DNA of 64,000 nt from Pseudobacteriovorax antillogorgiicola (GCF_900177345.1 NZ_FWZT01000017.1:62001-126000), one strand, 5' to 3'; shown: positions 8,240 to 17,385, numbered from the stretch's first letter. Program-made: numbers and translations. Notes: generated from the letters alone by a model not told the origin.

Positions 8240-9364
8240 CTAAAGGACCTTGTAGCCGTACAGGACTTTTAAACCAGTGCTGAAGTAAAGGATATCACCA
8301 AATAGTACAGGAGTTCGGCTCAAAGCTCCCTCAACATCATCAGCCCATAAAAGCTGGCCCGTTTTGGTATCAAGTGCGCTGATACGGCCACCAGTCCCAC
8401 CGACATAAACAATTTTTTCACCTGGGGTAATCGACGCGGTAGGCTCTCCAACCTCGCTCTTCCAAAGAACGCGCCCCGAAATACCATCTAAAGCGTAGAA
8501 GTCACCATTCAAACAGCCGATATAATAGACACCATCGCGATAATAGCTATCGGTGATTCCAGTTAAGTCTTTCTGCCAAAGGATGCGACGACGGCCTGTC
8601 GCCACACTCATCGAAAACACCATCCCATCATAGCGAGACACAAGGAGATTGCCATCTAGGCTAGCCATTTGGCCTACAACATCGTTGAATCTAGACGAGG
8701 AGCTTGCAGGCACGAAGTCCCAGATCCGCTTCCCAGTATTAAGGTCCACACCGTGAACTTCACCTTCTGATGTACCAACAAGGACAAGGCTACCCAACAC
8801 TGTTGGCGCTGCTCCGCCATCAAGGATGATATTATTGCTAGAGCCTGCGTTATAGATCCAGCGGGTCTGACCCGTGGTAAAGTCTAGGGCAAACAGCTTC
8901 TGGTCTACCGTTGTAACCAATAAGCTTGATCCTGTAAGAGTCGGACGACGAGATACAAAGCGACCGAGGCGTTGCTTCCAGCTTACCTTGCCAGTCTTAG
9001 CATCAACCTTCATCACAGTGCCATCGCGAAGCCCTACAACTAGATGCTGCCCGATCGAAGCGACTGGTGAAGCCACGGGATTGCCAAGCTCTAGCCACCA
9101 GGCATTGGCTTTCGTCTTGAGGGATGTCGCCTGAAGCCAGCCAGAATATGCTGATCCGATCAGAAGATCATCCACCACAACCCAACCGCCCTCTTCAGCT
9201 ACACCAAGAGGTTTTTGCTGATCAAGATCTCGATTCAAAGAAATCATACCAGCTCGGTAAGGACGACATGGGGTGTCGCCACCGTCTGATGATAGGCAAA
9301 GGTTTTTTGGCTCAATGGAAGCACAAGAACTAAACAGCAAGAATAGACCAGCGAATCGCTTCAT
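8240..9364 (-). CDS. bamB: BamB-like PQQ-propeller outer-membrane lipoprotein
   Basis: A 374-residue lipoprotein: signal peptide with lipobox FSSC (Cys14), then eight-bladed beta-propeller repeats with the tell-tale G-x-L-x-A-L-D-x-x-T-G-x-x-x-W motif (KVDAKTGKVSWK, ALDFTTGQTRW, GVDLNTGKRIWD, ALDGISGRVLWK, ALDTKTGQLLW). BamB is an accessory subunit of the BAM complex that inserts outer-membrane proteins. Its neighbour 19 bases upstream is a YfgM-like protein, the E. coli arrangement, which supports the assignment over other propeller proteins. Confidence 0.87.
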   Translation of the reverse strand: MKRFAGLFLLFSSCASIEPKNLCLSSDGGDTPCRPYRAGMISLNRDLDQQKPLGVAEEGGWVVVDDLLIGSAYSGWLQATSLKTKANAWWLELGNPVASPVASIGQHLVVGLRDGTVMKVDAKTGKVSWKQRLGRFVSRRPTLTGSSLLVTTVDQKLFALDFTTGQTRWIYNAGSSNNIILDGGAAPTVLGSLVLVGTSEGEVHGVDLNTGKRIWDFVPASSSSRFNDVVGQMASLDGNLLVSRYDGMVFSMSVATGRRRILWQKDLTGITDSYYRDGVYYIGCLNGDFYALDGISGRVLWKSEVGEPTASITPGEKIVYVGGTGGRISALDTKTGQLLWADDVEGALSRTPVLFGDILYFSTGLKVLYGYKVL

Positions 9365-9383
9365 TTATCCCCCGAAGATGGAT

Positions 9384-10187
9384 TTAGTTGAGTAGGGCCT
9401 TGAGGCTTCGCGCTTTTTCAGACTCTTGAGAGTTCTCATATGAGCCGATAATCTCGTCGAATGCCTTGCCTGCTCCCTCTAAATCTTTATGAAGATATAG
9501 AATGCGTCCCTTTGCAAGTAGAACTCGTGGCTTGAGTTCCTTACCAACTACCTTAAGCACCTGATCTGCTTGCTTAAGAGCCTCTTCATATTGACCTAGA
9601 TCTTCAAGAATACTGAGAAGAATCATGCCCGCCTGGGCTTGAAGGATGGGCAGGTTCTTAGCATCTTTAGTGATCTCAACTAAAATATCTTTAGCTTCCG
9701 TGAGCTTGTTCTGCTCTGCGATCAGATGAGCGTAGCGAATACCCGCAACTTTGCCCTGCGGACTATCTTTGTACTCTTCATAAACCCGGCGGTACTCTTC
9801 CATGCTCTTGGTGTGATCCGGGCTATCCATGTCATCAAGTCTAGCTTGAAGATCCTTTACCTGAGCCTCGACTTCTGGAGTAGAGGCTTCTTTGCTTTTC
9901 AATTTCAGATCGTCCAGCTCTTTCTCAAGCTTAGCTTTCTTTTCTTCATAAGCTTTGGATTCTTGATCGAAGATCTGATCAGCTTCAGACACAGCAATTT
10001 GGCGATCTTCCAGCTTCTGGCTAGAAACGTAATTAAAACCTAGTGCGACGATAGCACTTAGTGCTACCAAGCCAATAATTCCAACAACTAACTTTGAATT
10101 GGCTTTAAGGTATTCAACTGACTCAGCCGCTCTGACCTGAAATGCATCGGGTCCCTTAAGGTTTAACTCGTCCTTCTTTTTACTCAT
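9384..10187 (-). CDS. YfgM-like TPR membrane protein
   Basis: A 267-residue inner-membrane protein: short cytoplasmic N-terminus, one membrane helix (about 33-55), a charged coiled coil (about 60-125, KAKLEKELDDLKLKSKE), and TPR-type helices to the C-terminus. This is the layout of YfgM/UPF0070, a periplasmic-facing partner of SecYEG and chaperones. The coiled coil is an addition not typical of E. coli YfgM. It lies 19 bases before bamB on the same strand, so it is very likely an operon. Confidence 0.82.
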   Translation of the reverse strand: MSKKKDELNLKGPDAFQVRAAESVEYLKANSKLVVGIIGLVALSAIVALGFNYVSSQKLEDRQIAVSEADQIFDQESKAYEEKKAKLEKELDDLKLKSKEASTPEVEAQVKDLQARLDDMDSPDHTKSMEEYRRVYEEYKDSPQGKVAGIRYAHLIAEQNKLTEAKDILVEITKDAKNLPILQAQAGMILLSILEDLGQYEEALKQADQVLKVVGKELKPRVLLAKGRILYLHKDLEGAGKAFDEIIGSYENSQESEKARSLKALLN

Positions 10188-10322
10188 GTTTTCCTCTATA
10201 GATCCTGTATAGCACTCAGCCTACTGATAGCAAGATGTGATACTATATATAATAGGACTGGTTGACTAGTACATTCCACAGATTTGTTCAAATCACAAAT
10301 TGCAAACCAAAGTGGAGTTTCC

Positions 10323-13300
10323 ATGGGCGCTTCTGGCTTAGGGTCCCTGCTGGTAAAAGAAGGCATTTTGACTGAGCAGGATCGCCAGACTATCACCAAA
10401 ACTTGCGGGCAAAACAGCTGGGCTTTCGCCAAATGTATCCTGGCGATGGGCATGCTGGATGAGGATGAGCTAGCCGCCTTTTTCGCAGATCATACCCGTT
10501 ACCATGTAGCACCAAGGGACTTTTTATCCGATATCGACCGGGACATCTTGCAGCGAATCGATGGTCGAATGATAGCTCGCCTTGAAGTCCTTCCTGTTCG
10601 CGCCACCATGGAGACGATCGAAACTGCCGTTGTCGACCCACTAGATAAGGGAACCATTCGCCAGCTTGAGTTTTTTACCGGCCTCCAGGTTGAGCCGATT
10701 ATCGCCCCAATTTCTCAAATTTACGAAGGTCTACGCAAGCTCATGCCTGACTTCGAACCTCACGGGACGGCGTTGTCAGAGTTCTTGGAAAACCATGCCG
10801 CTACGTCATGGCATAAGCAAAAAATCGAAGAAGATGCTGACGCACTTGAGATGAAAGAGTACAGCGAAGACCTCGACGACGATGAAGATGGCGGCGTGGA
10901 AGACCTGTATGAGGATGACGACGATGATGCAATCGATGAAGATTTGGATGACGAGCTGGATGACTTGGAAGATGACGGCTTGGGATCGAGCAACGCGGAT
11001 GATGACTTCGGCGATCTGGATCTGAATGACGATGATGACGGCGACTTAGATCTGACCGAATCTGAAGACGATGGTCTCGGTGAGGATTTTCCAGCTATCG
11101 ATGATGACCAAGCTTCGGGTGGTATGGATATGGACAATATCTTCGACGAAGGTTCTTCCACAACCGTGCCAGACCCTAGCAACGGAGACAACCTAGGTGA
11201 TGATGACCTTGGTGACTTTGGTGATGACGACGAACAATCTGCTAGGGATGACCAAGATAATGTTGAAGGCCTTGGAGACGATGGCTTGTTCGATGATGGG
11301 GACAACGACAGCTCAGGCCTGGGTGATGATGGCCTGTTTGATGAAACCCCTAGTGTCGAAGACGGTGATGACGACTTATTCCCAGCTGAAACAGAGTCTG
11401 ACACTGACACCACTGCCTCACCATCGGATTCGAGCGATATAGATCTTGAGGACTCCGGTGATACAGATACTGTGGACTCCAGTTTGAACGATCTCTTATC
11501 TGGGGATAACGATCCTCTTTCTGCCGCCGATAGTGAAGACGACAGCATGGATGACCTTCTAGGTAGCGAAGATAAGTCGGACTCCCCTCCGGATATCAGT
11601 AGCCAAACAGGCGTTGGGGATGAAGCAACTTCCGAAACAGACGATCTTTCCGACAATGATGACGACACCATGGATGACTTGTTAGCCGGAAATGATGAAT
11701 CAAACGCCGACTTTGGAGATAAAGCAACTTCCGAAACAGACGATCTTTCCGACAATGATGATGACACCATGGATGACTTGTTAGCCGGAGATGATGAATC
11801 AAACGCCGACTTTGGAGATAAAGCAACTTCCGAAACAGACGATCTTTCCGACAATGATGATGACACCATGGATGACTTGTTAGCCGGAGATGATGAATCA
11901 AACGCCGACTTTGGGGATGAAGCATCACCAGTCGGCGATGACCTTGCTATCGAAGAAAATGGAATGGATGACCTCCTTGCGGACGATGACGAGTCGCAAC
12001 CTGACATCAGTGAAGGGGAACCTGACACAGGCGCTGAGATTGCCGCTGCGAACGATGAAAATGTCAGCGATATTTTAGGTGACGACGAGGACCCCAGCAT
12101 AGCCCAAGCAGATAGTCTATCAGATGGCAATGACTTGGAAGACCTTACTGATGAGAACGAAAGTATAGATGACCTTCTTGCTGGTGACGATGATCTCTCA
12201 TCAGATGACGACGCGAACCTACCTGAATCAGACGAAGCAAGCCTTGGCGACCTAGATAATTCACTGGAGCCTTCTAAAGATATAGCCAGCTCTGAAGGAG
12301 ATTCTTTTGACCTCTCAGATGCAAGCCAAGAATCAGCCCCTGGCGATGTGTCCGCTCTCGCAGCCGAAGACTCCGCTTTTGAATCAAGCGCTTTGGACGA
12401 ATCAGGTGATGACAACCTAGGAATTCATGATGAAATCGACGCAGATGATGACTTGAGCCTTCCCGAAGAGAACGACGCTGACTTATCAGAGGAGAGTTCT
12501 GAAGTGCTTACTGCCAAACCGAACTCAGACGATATAGACTTAAGCGATATGAGCGGAGACGACCTTGAAGGGCTTGATTCCGATGATCATAGCATCGATT
12601 CGGATCTTAGTAACGATCTCGATTTGAGTGAAGATCCAAGCGTCTTAGATACTGATCTTAGTGACACCGAAAGTATTCTTGATCGCGCCAGCACCTCAGA
12701 ACCCGAGCATCATCCATCGGCGTTTTTGAGTGAAGAGGACAGCTCCAAACCTAATGAAGACGATGACCTTCTCGCCGAACTTGAAGACCCAGATGAATCC
12801 GACCAAGAATCTGATGACGACTTTGATTTGAACGATGCTCAAGATCACCCCGATGATGATATGCCTGAATCTGCCGACGACCTTGGGCTAATGGAAAGTG
12901 ATAGAGACGGCAGCGCTGACGAGCTTGAAGCACTAGCTCCTGACGATGATCTCGATTTGTCTAGCGAAGAGACCCCAGATCTCGAAAGTGAAGATCAAGA
13001 CTCAGGGTTTGACGATGCAGAGGATGATACTCTTGATTTAGAAGCTAATGATCTAGGTGAAAAGGACTCTGAACCACCAGGGGAAGATCCTGATGACGAC
13101 ATGGATCTTACCTCCGATTTAGACGGAGACTTCACCTTAGACGAAAATGAAAGTCAGATTAAAAACGAAGAGAGCCCCATTGAAAGCGAAGAAGTGCCGG
13201 ATCTAGCACTAGATAACGATATCGAGCCAACTAACAACGGCGAGGACATCCCAATCTCTGCTTCAGAGGATGCGGACGCAATTGATGATATCGCTATAGA

Positions 13301-13979
13301 GCCTGATGACGATGTTGTTTCTGGAATCGGAGACGATATCAGCCCCCAAGTGGATCTCGCACCACCCGACGAGTCTGAGGCTATGGCCTCTGACGAACCC
13401 GTATTAAAAACTGATATCACACCATTGAACCGACGGGTGGATCGCCAGAGACCAGACCAAGAACTTGGTGGCGATGATGAGCCGTTGCCTGAAACCATGC
13501 CCTATGGTGAGCCTTTGAGAAAAATAAGCAAGGGTAGCAACCGATCTCACCAGGGAGTTGCAGCCATCAATTCGGCGATGGTAAAGCTAAGCCTCGCCAG
13601 TTCACCTGAGAAGGCAGCAAGCCTCGCTGAAGAAACGTTAAGCCAAGTGATTCCCTACGGATTGCTGTTATCTTGGGAAGGCAAAGACGTCACTGTAAAG
13701 AAAGCCTGGCGCCAAGGAGCTAGTAGCCAAGGCGATGCTGTAGATGAACAGGTGCTGCGGAAGCTCAGCAAGCAACTCGGCAAGATACCTCAGGATCAGT
13801 GGCGCTCCATCGCGATGAAGAAAGAACTTGGCGATTGGCCTGCCGATATCCGAGGGACAATCGTAAAAGGACCTGATAAATCCCTAGCAATTGTGTGTGG
13901 GTTTGATGATGATCAAGACTCTGAGGGCTTACTGGACTCAACGCGGCATTTTTTGAATAGCTTACGTGGGCGAATCTAG
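10323..13979 (+). CDS. giant acidic protein with GspE-N/MshEN-like head
   Basis: About 1218 residues. Residues 1-155 resemble the N-terminal domain of GspE/MshE ATPases, with two MshEN-like helices-and-loop repeats (LGSLLVKEGILTEQDRQTI and FAKCILAMGMLDEDELAAF), then a LEVLPVRATMETIETAVVDPLD core. There is no ATPase domain. From about 165 to 1040 the chain is almost wholly D, E, S, G, N and L, with recurring MDDLLAGDD-type motifs and three 33-residue tandem repeats. A basic linker leads to a folded alpha/beta C-terminal domain (about 1085-1218), perhaps GAF-like. No signal peptide or membrane segment. Start: ATG 10323 with GGAG six bases before; a TTG 13 codons earlier is less likely. Function unknown; cytoplasmic c-di-GMP binding is possible, but the key Arg of the MshEN motif is not seen. 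Confidence 0.75.
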   Translation: MGASGLGSLLVKEGILTEQDRQTITKTCGQNSWAFAKCILAMGMLDEDELAAFFADHTRYHVAPRDFLSDIDRDILQRIDGRMIARLEVLPVRATMETIETAVVDPLDKGTIRQLEFFTGLQVEPIIAPISQIYEGLRKLMPDFEPHGTALSEFLENHAATSWHKQKIEEDADALEMKEYSEDLDDDEDGGVEDLYEDDDDDAIDEDLDDELDDLEDDGLGSSNADDDFGDLDLNDDDDGDLDLTESEDDGLGEDFPAIDDDQASGGMDMDNIFDEGSSTTVPDPSNGDNLGDDDLGDFGDDDEQSARDDQDNVEGLGDDGLFDDGDNDSSGLGDDGLFDETPSVEDGDDDLFPAETESDTDTTASPSDSSDIDLEDSGDTDTVDSSLNDLLSGDNDPLSAADSEDDSMDDLLGSEDKSDSPPDISSQTGVGDEATSETDDLSDNDDDTMDDLLAGNDESNADFGDKATSETDDLSDNDDDTMDDLLAGDDESNADFGDKATSETDDLSDNDDDTMDDLLAGDDESNADFGDEASPVGDDLAIEENGMDDLLADDDESQPDISEGEPDTGAEIAAANDENVSDILGDDEDPSIAQADSLSDGNDLEDLTDENESIDDLLAGDDDLSSDDDANLPESDEASLGDLDNSLEPSKDIASSEGDSFDLSDASQESAPGDVSALAAEDSAFESSALDESGDDNLGIHDEIDADDDLSLPEENDADLSEESSEVLTAKPNSDDIDLSDMSGDDLEGLDSDDHSIDSDLSNDLDLSEDPSVLDTDLSDTESILDRASTSEPEHHPSAFLSEEDSSKPNEDDDLLAELEDPDESDQESDDDFDLNDAQDHPDDDMPESADDLGLMESDRDGSADELEALAPDDDLDLSSEETPDLESEDQDSGFDDAEDDTLDLEANDLGEKDSEPPGEDPDDDMDLTSDLDGDFTLDENESQIKNEESPIESEEVPDLALDNDIEPTNNGEDIPISASEDADAIDDIAIEPDDDVVSGIGDDISPQVDLAPPDESEAMASDEPVLKTDITPLNRRVDRQRPDQELGGDDEPLPETMPYGEPLRKISKGSNRSHQGVAAINSAMVKLSLASSPEKAASLAEETLSQVIPYGLLLSWEGKDVTVKKAWRQGASSQGDAVDEQVLRKLSKQLGKIPQDQWRSIAMKKELGDWPADIRGTIVKGPDKSLAIVCGFDDDQDSEGLLDSTRHFLNSLRGRI
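11625..11921 (+). repeat. three 99-bp tandem repeats
   Basis: Three near-identical 99-bp units start at 11625, 11724 and 11823, each encoding a 33-residue acidic block (S-E-T-D-D-L-S-D ... D-E-S-N-A-D-F-G-D). Only a few bases differ between copies, so they arose by recent in-frame duplication within the acidic region. Confidence 0.95.
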
Positions 13980-13991
13980 GACTCTAGCAGA

Positions 13992-14018
13992 CAAGAAAAA
14001 ACCACCCCGAGGAGGTGG
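13992..14018 (-). terminator. terminator of candidate small RNA
   Basis: On the minus strand CCACC...GGTGG forms a short GC-rich stem followed directly by six T residues. No minus-strand gene ends nearby: mrp stops almost 380 bases upstream. This suggests a separate short transcript. Confidence 0.55.
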
Positions 14019-14046
14019 CGGAAGCAAGTTAGCTGAAAGGGTAGCT

Positions 14047-14078
14047 TAGGGAACAGTTAGGAACAGGTAAGAAACAGC
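14047..14078 (-). repeat. 10-bp-phased CTGTTYC motifs
   Basis: On the plus strand GGAACAG, GGAACAG and GAAACAG recur with exact 10-bp phase (14050-14077). On the minus strand these read CTGTTTC, CTGTTCC, CTGTTCC. They could be protein-binding sites on one helix face or repeated RNA seed motifs. Confidence 0.4.
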
Positions 14079-14180
14079 AGGTACTACAACGACAGTTTAA
14101 AATTTTTTCTCTATTAAACCAAAGTGGACAGCTAACGTTTGCTTCCATGTCAGGCCAAAGGTGGCTTGACATTCCCCAGT

Positions 14181-14198
14181 ATGCACCCCTTATGCCAA
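14181..14198 (-). promoter_or_regulatory. sigma-54-type -24/-12 promoter
   Basis: The minus strand reads TTGGCATAAGGGGTGCAT (14198 to 14181). It has GG and GC exactly 12 bases apart and TTGGCA / TGCA flanks, close to the consensus TTGGCACGNNNNTTGCW. It points into the gene-free interval, not at a protein gene. Confidence 0.45.
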
Positions 14199-14395
14199 CT
14201 GGGACTTGCAAAGAAAGTCAAGGCCTTAGGAGCCCTAATAAGTGGTTTTTAGATGGAAAAGATCGGGATTTTTCAAAAGCCATAAAAGGCTCCTAGATCA
14301 CCCGAACATTTCTTGGACATCCTTACCTTTGCTACAGATTTCCCCGATCCCAATGTCAAGGACTGATTTCATAGGACTTCTATCCAAATGGCCCA

Positions 14396-15496
14396 CTACT
14401 GCCGTGCCTGATTCACCACAATCTTCGCCAAATCACTGTAATAACTTGATAAATAACCATCATCCGCTGCGATTGGCCGCCCACTATCAGCGGCTTCTCG
14501 AATCTTTGAAAGCAATGGAATCTGGCCGATAATCGGTAGGTCCCGCTGCTCAGAAAAGGTTTTCACGCCATCACCAAAGATCGCCTCTTCATGACCACAC
14601 TTAGGGCAGGAGAAATGAGACATATTCTCAACAACCCCTAAGACTGGGACTTTGAGCTTCTGGAACATCGTTAAGCCTTTATGGGCATCGAGCAAGGCCA
14701 CATTTTGTGGAGTGGTGACAATCACTCCAGCATGGATCGGGAGTTGTTCGATCATGGTCATCTGAACATCGCCAGTTCCCGGAGGCAGATCAATGACAAG
14801 GTAATCTAATTCTCCCCAAGCAGTCTCATAAAACATCTGCTTCAGAGCCTTGGCAACCATCGGTCCACGCCAGATCACTGGATTCGACTCATCAGTCATA
14901 AAGCCAAACGAAACACATTTCACTCCATGACCTTCCAAGGGCACGATGCGATTGCCACCAATCACTGGCATCGGCCCTGTGAGGCCAAGCATCAGCGGCG
15001 CTGACGGGCCATAGATATCGGCATCGAGGAGACCAACCTTCTGACCAGCCTTTGCCAAAGACACCGCCAAGTTTGTGCTAACGGTAGATTTCCCGACACC
15101 GCCCTTACCAGAAGACACCGCGATAACCTTGCTAACACCCGGTATGGCGCGCTTTTGAATAGGAAAGCCAAATGGCCCAGTTTTGGGCTTGTCCATCGGC
15201 GCGGGCCCAGCACTTTTCACAGATATCCCGGAGGTCTGCTTTAAACGCTTAAAATATATGGAAATATTGAAGTCTTCAGGAATTCCTTCCACCAGAAAGC
15301 CTTCTAGAGCGACCTTGTGATTTAGGTTCAGACCATCAGAAGCAATCTTGACACGATAGCCTAGATCCGTGGCCTCAATAGCAATAATACGATCTTGAGG
15401 ATCGGCATCGGCATCGAGACCCAGCTCCTCTAAGCCCCTGGTATGTTTAAGCCTCTCGCGGACGAGAGTTTCAAGTTGTTGCGTTTGCTCAGTCAT
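14396..15496 (-). CDS. mrp: Mrp/ApbC-type iron-sulfur carrier ATPase
   Basis: A 366-residue MinD-superfamily ATPase that carries Fe-S clusters to apo-proteins. N-terminal DUF59-like portion (about 1-85), then the deviant Walker A loop GKGGVGKST (about 129-137), DADIYGPS, DLPPGTGD, and the C-terminal CPKCG motif that holds the bridging cluster. The N-terminal part is weakly conserved. It is monocistronic; a glutaredoxin gene is divergent 96 bases away, a fitting neighbour for Fe-S or thiol chemistry. Confidence 0.95.
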   Translation of the reverse strand: MTEQTQQLETLVRERLKHTRGLEELGLDADADPQDRIIAIEATDLGYRVKIASDGLNLNHKVALEGFLVEGIPEDFNISIYFKRLKQTSGISVKSAGPAPMDKPKTGPFGFPIQKRAIPGVSKVIAVSSGKGGVGKSTVSTNLAVSLAKAGQKVGLLDADIYGPSAPLMLGLTGPMPVIGGNRIVPLEGHGVKCVSFGFMTDESNPVIWRGPMVAKALKQMFYETAWGELDYLVIDLPPGTGDVQMTMIEQLPIHAGVIVTTPQNVALLDAHKGLTMFQKLKVPVLGVVENMSHFSCPKCGHEEAIFGDGVKTFSEQRDLPIIGQIPLLSKIREAADSGRPIAADDGYLSSYYSDLAKIVVNQARQ

Positions 15497-15592
15497 GGTG
15501 TGTCCTTAACTGGGAAAAGTCGATAAGATGATGAGCGCCCTTGCGAGGCGCTGTACCATTAGGCTTTACAAAATTTTGGAGAAAATGACCAT

Positions 15593-15838
15593 ATGAAGGA
15601 CATCAAACTATACACGACCCGCTACTGCGGCTTCTGCAATCGAGCCAAAATGCTACTAAGCCAACTTAACCTTGAGTATACTGATCACTCCGTGGACAAC
15701 GACCCCGATCTACGCCAAGAAATCTCAGACTCGGTGGGTGGCTTCCCAACCGTCCCGATGATCTTCATTGATGGTCAGTTCATAGGTGGCTACACTGAAT
15801 TAGCTAACTTGCACCGAGAAGGTAAACTCACCAAATAG
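15593..15838 (+). CDS. glutaredoxin
   Basis: An 81-residue glutaredoxin with dithiol active site CGFC at residues 12-15 in YTTRYCGFCNRAKMLL, the cis-Pro loop TVPMIFIDG and the GGYTEL glutathione-binding end. It reduces disulfides or mixed glutathione disulfides in the cytoplasm, GrxC-like. The usual CPYC is replaced by CGFC, seen in some family members. The GGAG leader is 11 bases upstream; a closer ATG is followed at once by a stop. The next gene begins 8 bases after the stop. Confidence 0.95.
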   Translation: MKDIKLYTTRYCGFCNRAKMLLSQLNLEYTDHSVDNDPDLRQEISDSVGGFPTVPMIFIDGQFIGGYTELANLHREGKLTK

Positions 15839-15846
15839 GAGTTCAT

Positions 15847-17196
15847 GTGAAGCCGGCATTCTATCTGTTCATGTTTATCGCCGCTTCACTCTTGATTGCT
15901 CATCACTGGCTCCGAAAACCGTCTGCTTTAAACCAGGAGCCTGTGGTTGAACCCCTGACACCACCATCTCTAGAGTCCCCAGCAGATCTATCACCAAGCC
16001 CCAGTGTGAACAGTGCAATTGAAACCATTGTGGCTCTCTACGAACAAAAAAACTTTGCCGAAGCCCTTAGACTCACGCGCCAAGAACTCAACCGGCCAGG
16101 TATTGATGAGCAGGATGCTACCTGGCTCGAACGACAATTGCCTCGAATTCTTATCAGCCTTGCTTGGGCTCTCGTCCAAGAAAAAAACTGCGGCGAAGCC
16201 ATTCCGTTGTTTGAAGAGGCCTTTCGTTTCGAAAGCCACCCTATGGCACTGAAAGGCCTCGGTGCTTGTTACTACCTGAATAAAGACTATTGGTCGGCAT
16301 CGACCTATATGGGCCGTTACCTTGAGGCCCACTACGATTTTGAAAGCGTCATCGTCCAACTCGAAAGCTTAGAGTCTCTCGGGCAGTATGAGGATGCCTG
16401 GCTGCTGATCGAAAGTAGCCTGGAGCGTGACCTAGACGAGAGACAGCGTCAAGCTTTGCAAAAGCGAAGACTAACCATGAGTGAGAAACGCCGAGAGGCG
16501 GATCACCAAACTCACTTAGATGGCTCTTATGTACGCCTTCATTATCGAGCCATCGATCATGAATCACTCGGCCTTTGGAGTATAGACGTTTTGGATCAAG
16601 CTGTGGAAAGCATTGTCATCCTACTTGACCTTCCCTACCCGAGATCTTTGATTGAAGTTTACCTATACCCAATCGATGGCTTTCAAAAAATTCATCATGG
16701 CCCTAGCTGGGCCCAGGGCTTGTTTGATGGAAGAATAAGGATACCGATCCCGAAAGTGATGAGTGACAGGAACCAAGATCTGCTCTCTCGCACGTTCCGT
16801 CATGAAATTAGTCATGCCCTGCTTGCGGAACAAAACCGTTCAGCCCACCTGCCGACTTGGTTTCAAGAAGGCTTGGCCCAGTACCTGGAATGTCCCGATC
16901 AATGTCGTAGTTTTCAATTTCCTATGAATCGCGGTTCATTCCTGAGCCAAGGCACCTTCGAAAATTCGTTTACCAGCCTCAATCATCAAACGGCAAGAAT
17001 TGCCTATTCTCAGAGTTTATTCTTAGTCCAAAATCTTATTACCCATAGCGGCATTGAAGGGATAAGGCAAATTATCAAAAATCAAAGACCAGTGAAGTCC
17101 AGTAGAGCTGGGAATTTTCTTTCACCTATTAACCTGTCTTTCACTACTTTATACGAAATCTCAAGCCACAATTGGCAAGCTGGAAAGAAACTATAG
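15847..17196 (+). CDS. membrane-anchored TPR protein with HEISH metallopeptidase domain
   Basis: A 449-residue protein: N-terminal membrane anchor (about 4-20), Pro/Ser-rich linker (25-55), TPR-like helices (55-200), then a peptidase MA/gluzincin-like domain with the zinc motif H319-E-I-S-H323 and a downstream glutamate in FQEGLAQYLE (E341) as the third ligand. It is probably periplasmic, a peptidase or a binding protein derived from one. Start is GTG at 15847 with TAGGAG upstream; an ATG two bases earlier runs straight into a stop. It follows the glutaredoxin by 8 bases, so it is translationally linked. Substrate unknown. Confidence 0.8.
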   Translation: MKPAFYLFMFIAASLLIAHHWLRKPSALNQEPVVEPLTPPSLESPADLSPSPSVNSAIETIVALYEQKNFAEALRLTRQELNRPGIDEQDATWLERQLPRILISLAWALVQEKNCGEAIPLFEEAFRFESHPMALKGLGACYYLNKDYWSASTYMGRYLEAHYDFESVIVQLESLESLGQYEDAWLLIESSLERDLDERQRQALQKRRLTMSEKRREADHQTHLDGSYVRLHYRAIDHESLGLWSIDVLDQAVESIVILLDLPYPRSLIEVYLYPIDGFQKIHHGPSWAQGLFDGRIRIPIPKVMSDRNQDLLSRTFRHEISHALLAEQNRSAHLPTWFQEGLAQYLECPDQCRSFQFPMNRGSFLSQGTFENSFTSLNHQTARIAYSQSLFLVQNLITHSGIEGIRQIIKNQRPVKSSRAGNFLSPINLSFTTLYEISSHNWQAGKKL

Positions 17197-17385
17197 AAAT
17201 CATGTAGCAAAGGCCATGAATTCTAAACATATGGTAAGAATAGTTTTCCCAGTGCCCGTTCGTTGATATACAATCTGAAAAAATCCTAATAAAATGTGTA
17301 TTGTAAATTCCGTATGGTTAACATTACTTGCTACAATCGTTTAAGTGATGTTTTTGTATTTATCGAGGTGTATGGAGGCGCTCGT

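Larger units (their letters stand above)
13992..14172 (-). ncRNA. candidate sigma-54-dependent small RNA
   Basis: Inferred transcript of about 180 bases on the minus strand, running from about 12 bases below the -12 element to the U-run of the terminator. It has no credible coding frame. Inside it, three CTGTTYC motifs occur at exact 10-base spacing, which could be exposed pairing sites. There is no homology evidence; this rests on promoter-like plus terminator-like signals only. Confidence 0.35.
13980..14395. other. 416-bp gene-free interval with candidate small RNA
   Basis: No coding frame here looks real. The minus strand holds a sigma-54-like promoter, phased short repeats and a terminator, listed separately. 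Nearer mrp there is an 8-bp inverted repeat, TAGGAGCC at 14228-14235 and GGCTCCTA at 14289-14296, enclosing a 53-base AT-rich loop; its role is unclear. Confidence 0.5.

Noticed and set aside
11625-11921. Possible CRISPR-like direct repeats
   Set aside because: Units are 99 bp, contiguous, in frame and without spacers; they are coding tandem repeats.
10760-12415. 551-codon Ser-rich open frame on the minus strand
   Set aside because: It mirrors the Asp/Glu codons of the acidic protein; its Ser/Pro composition is the antisense shadow of GAY/GAR codons, with no ribosome site or domain.
14029-14532. Small frames on both strands in and beside the gene-free interval
   Set aside because: Codon content is not coding-like, no ribosome sites, and one overlaps the end of mrp.
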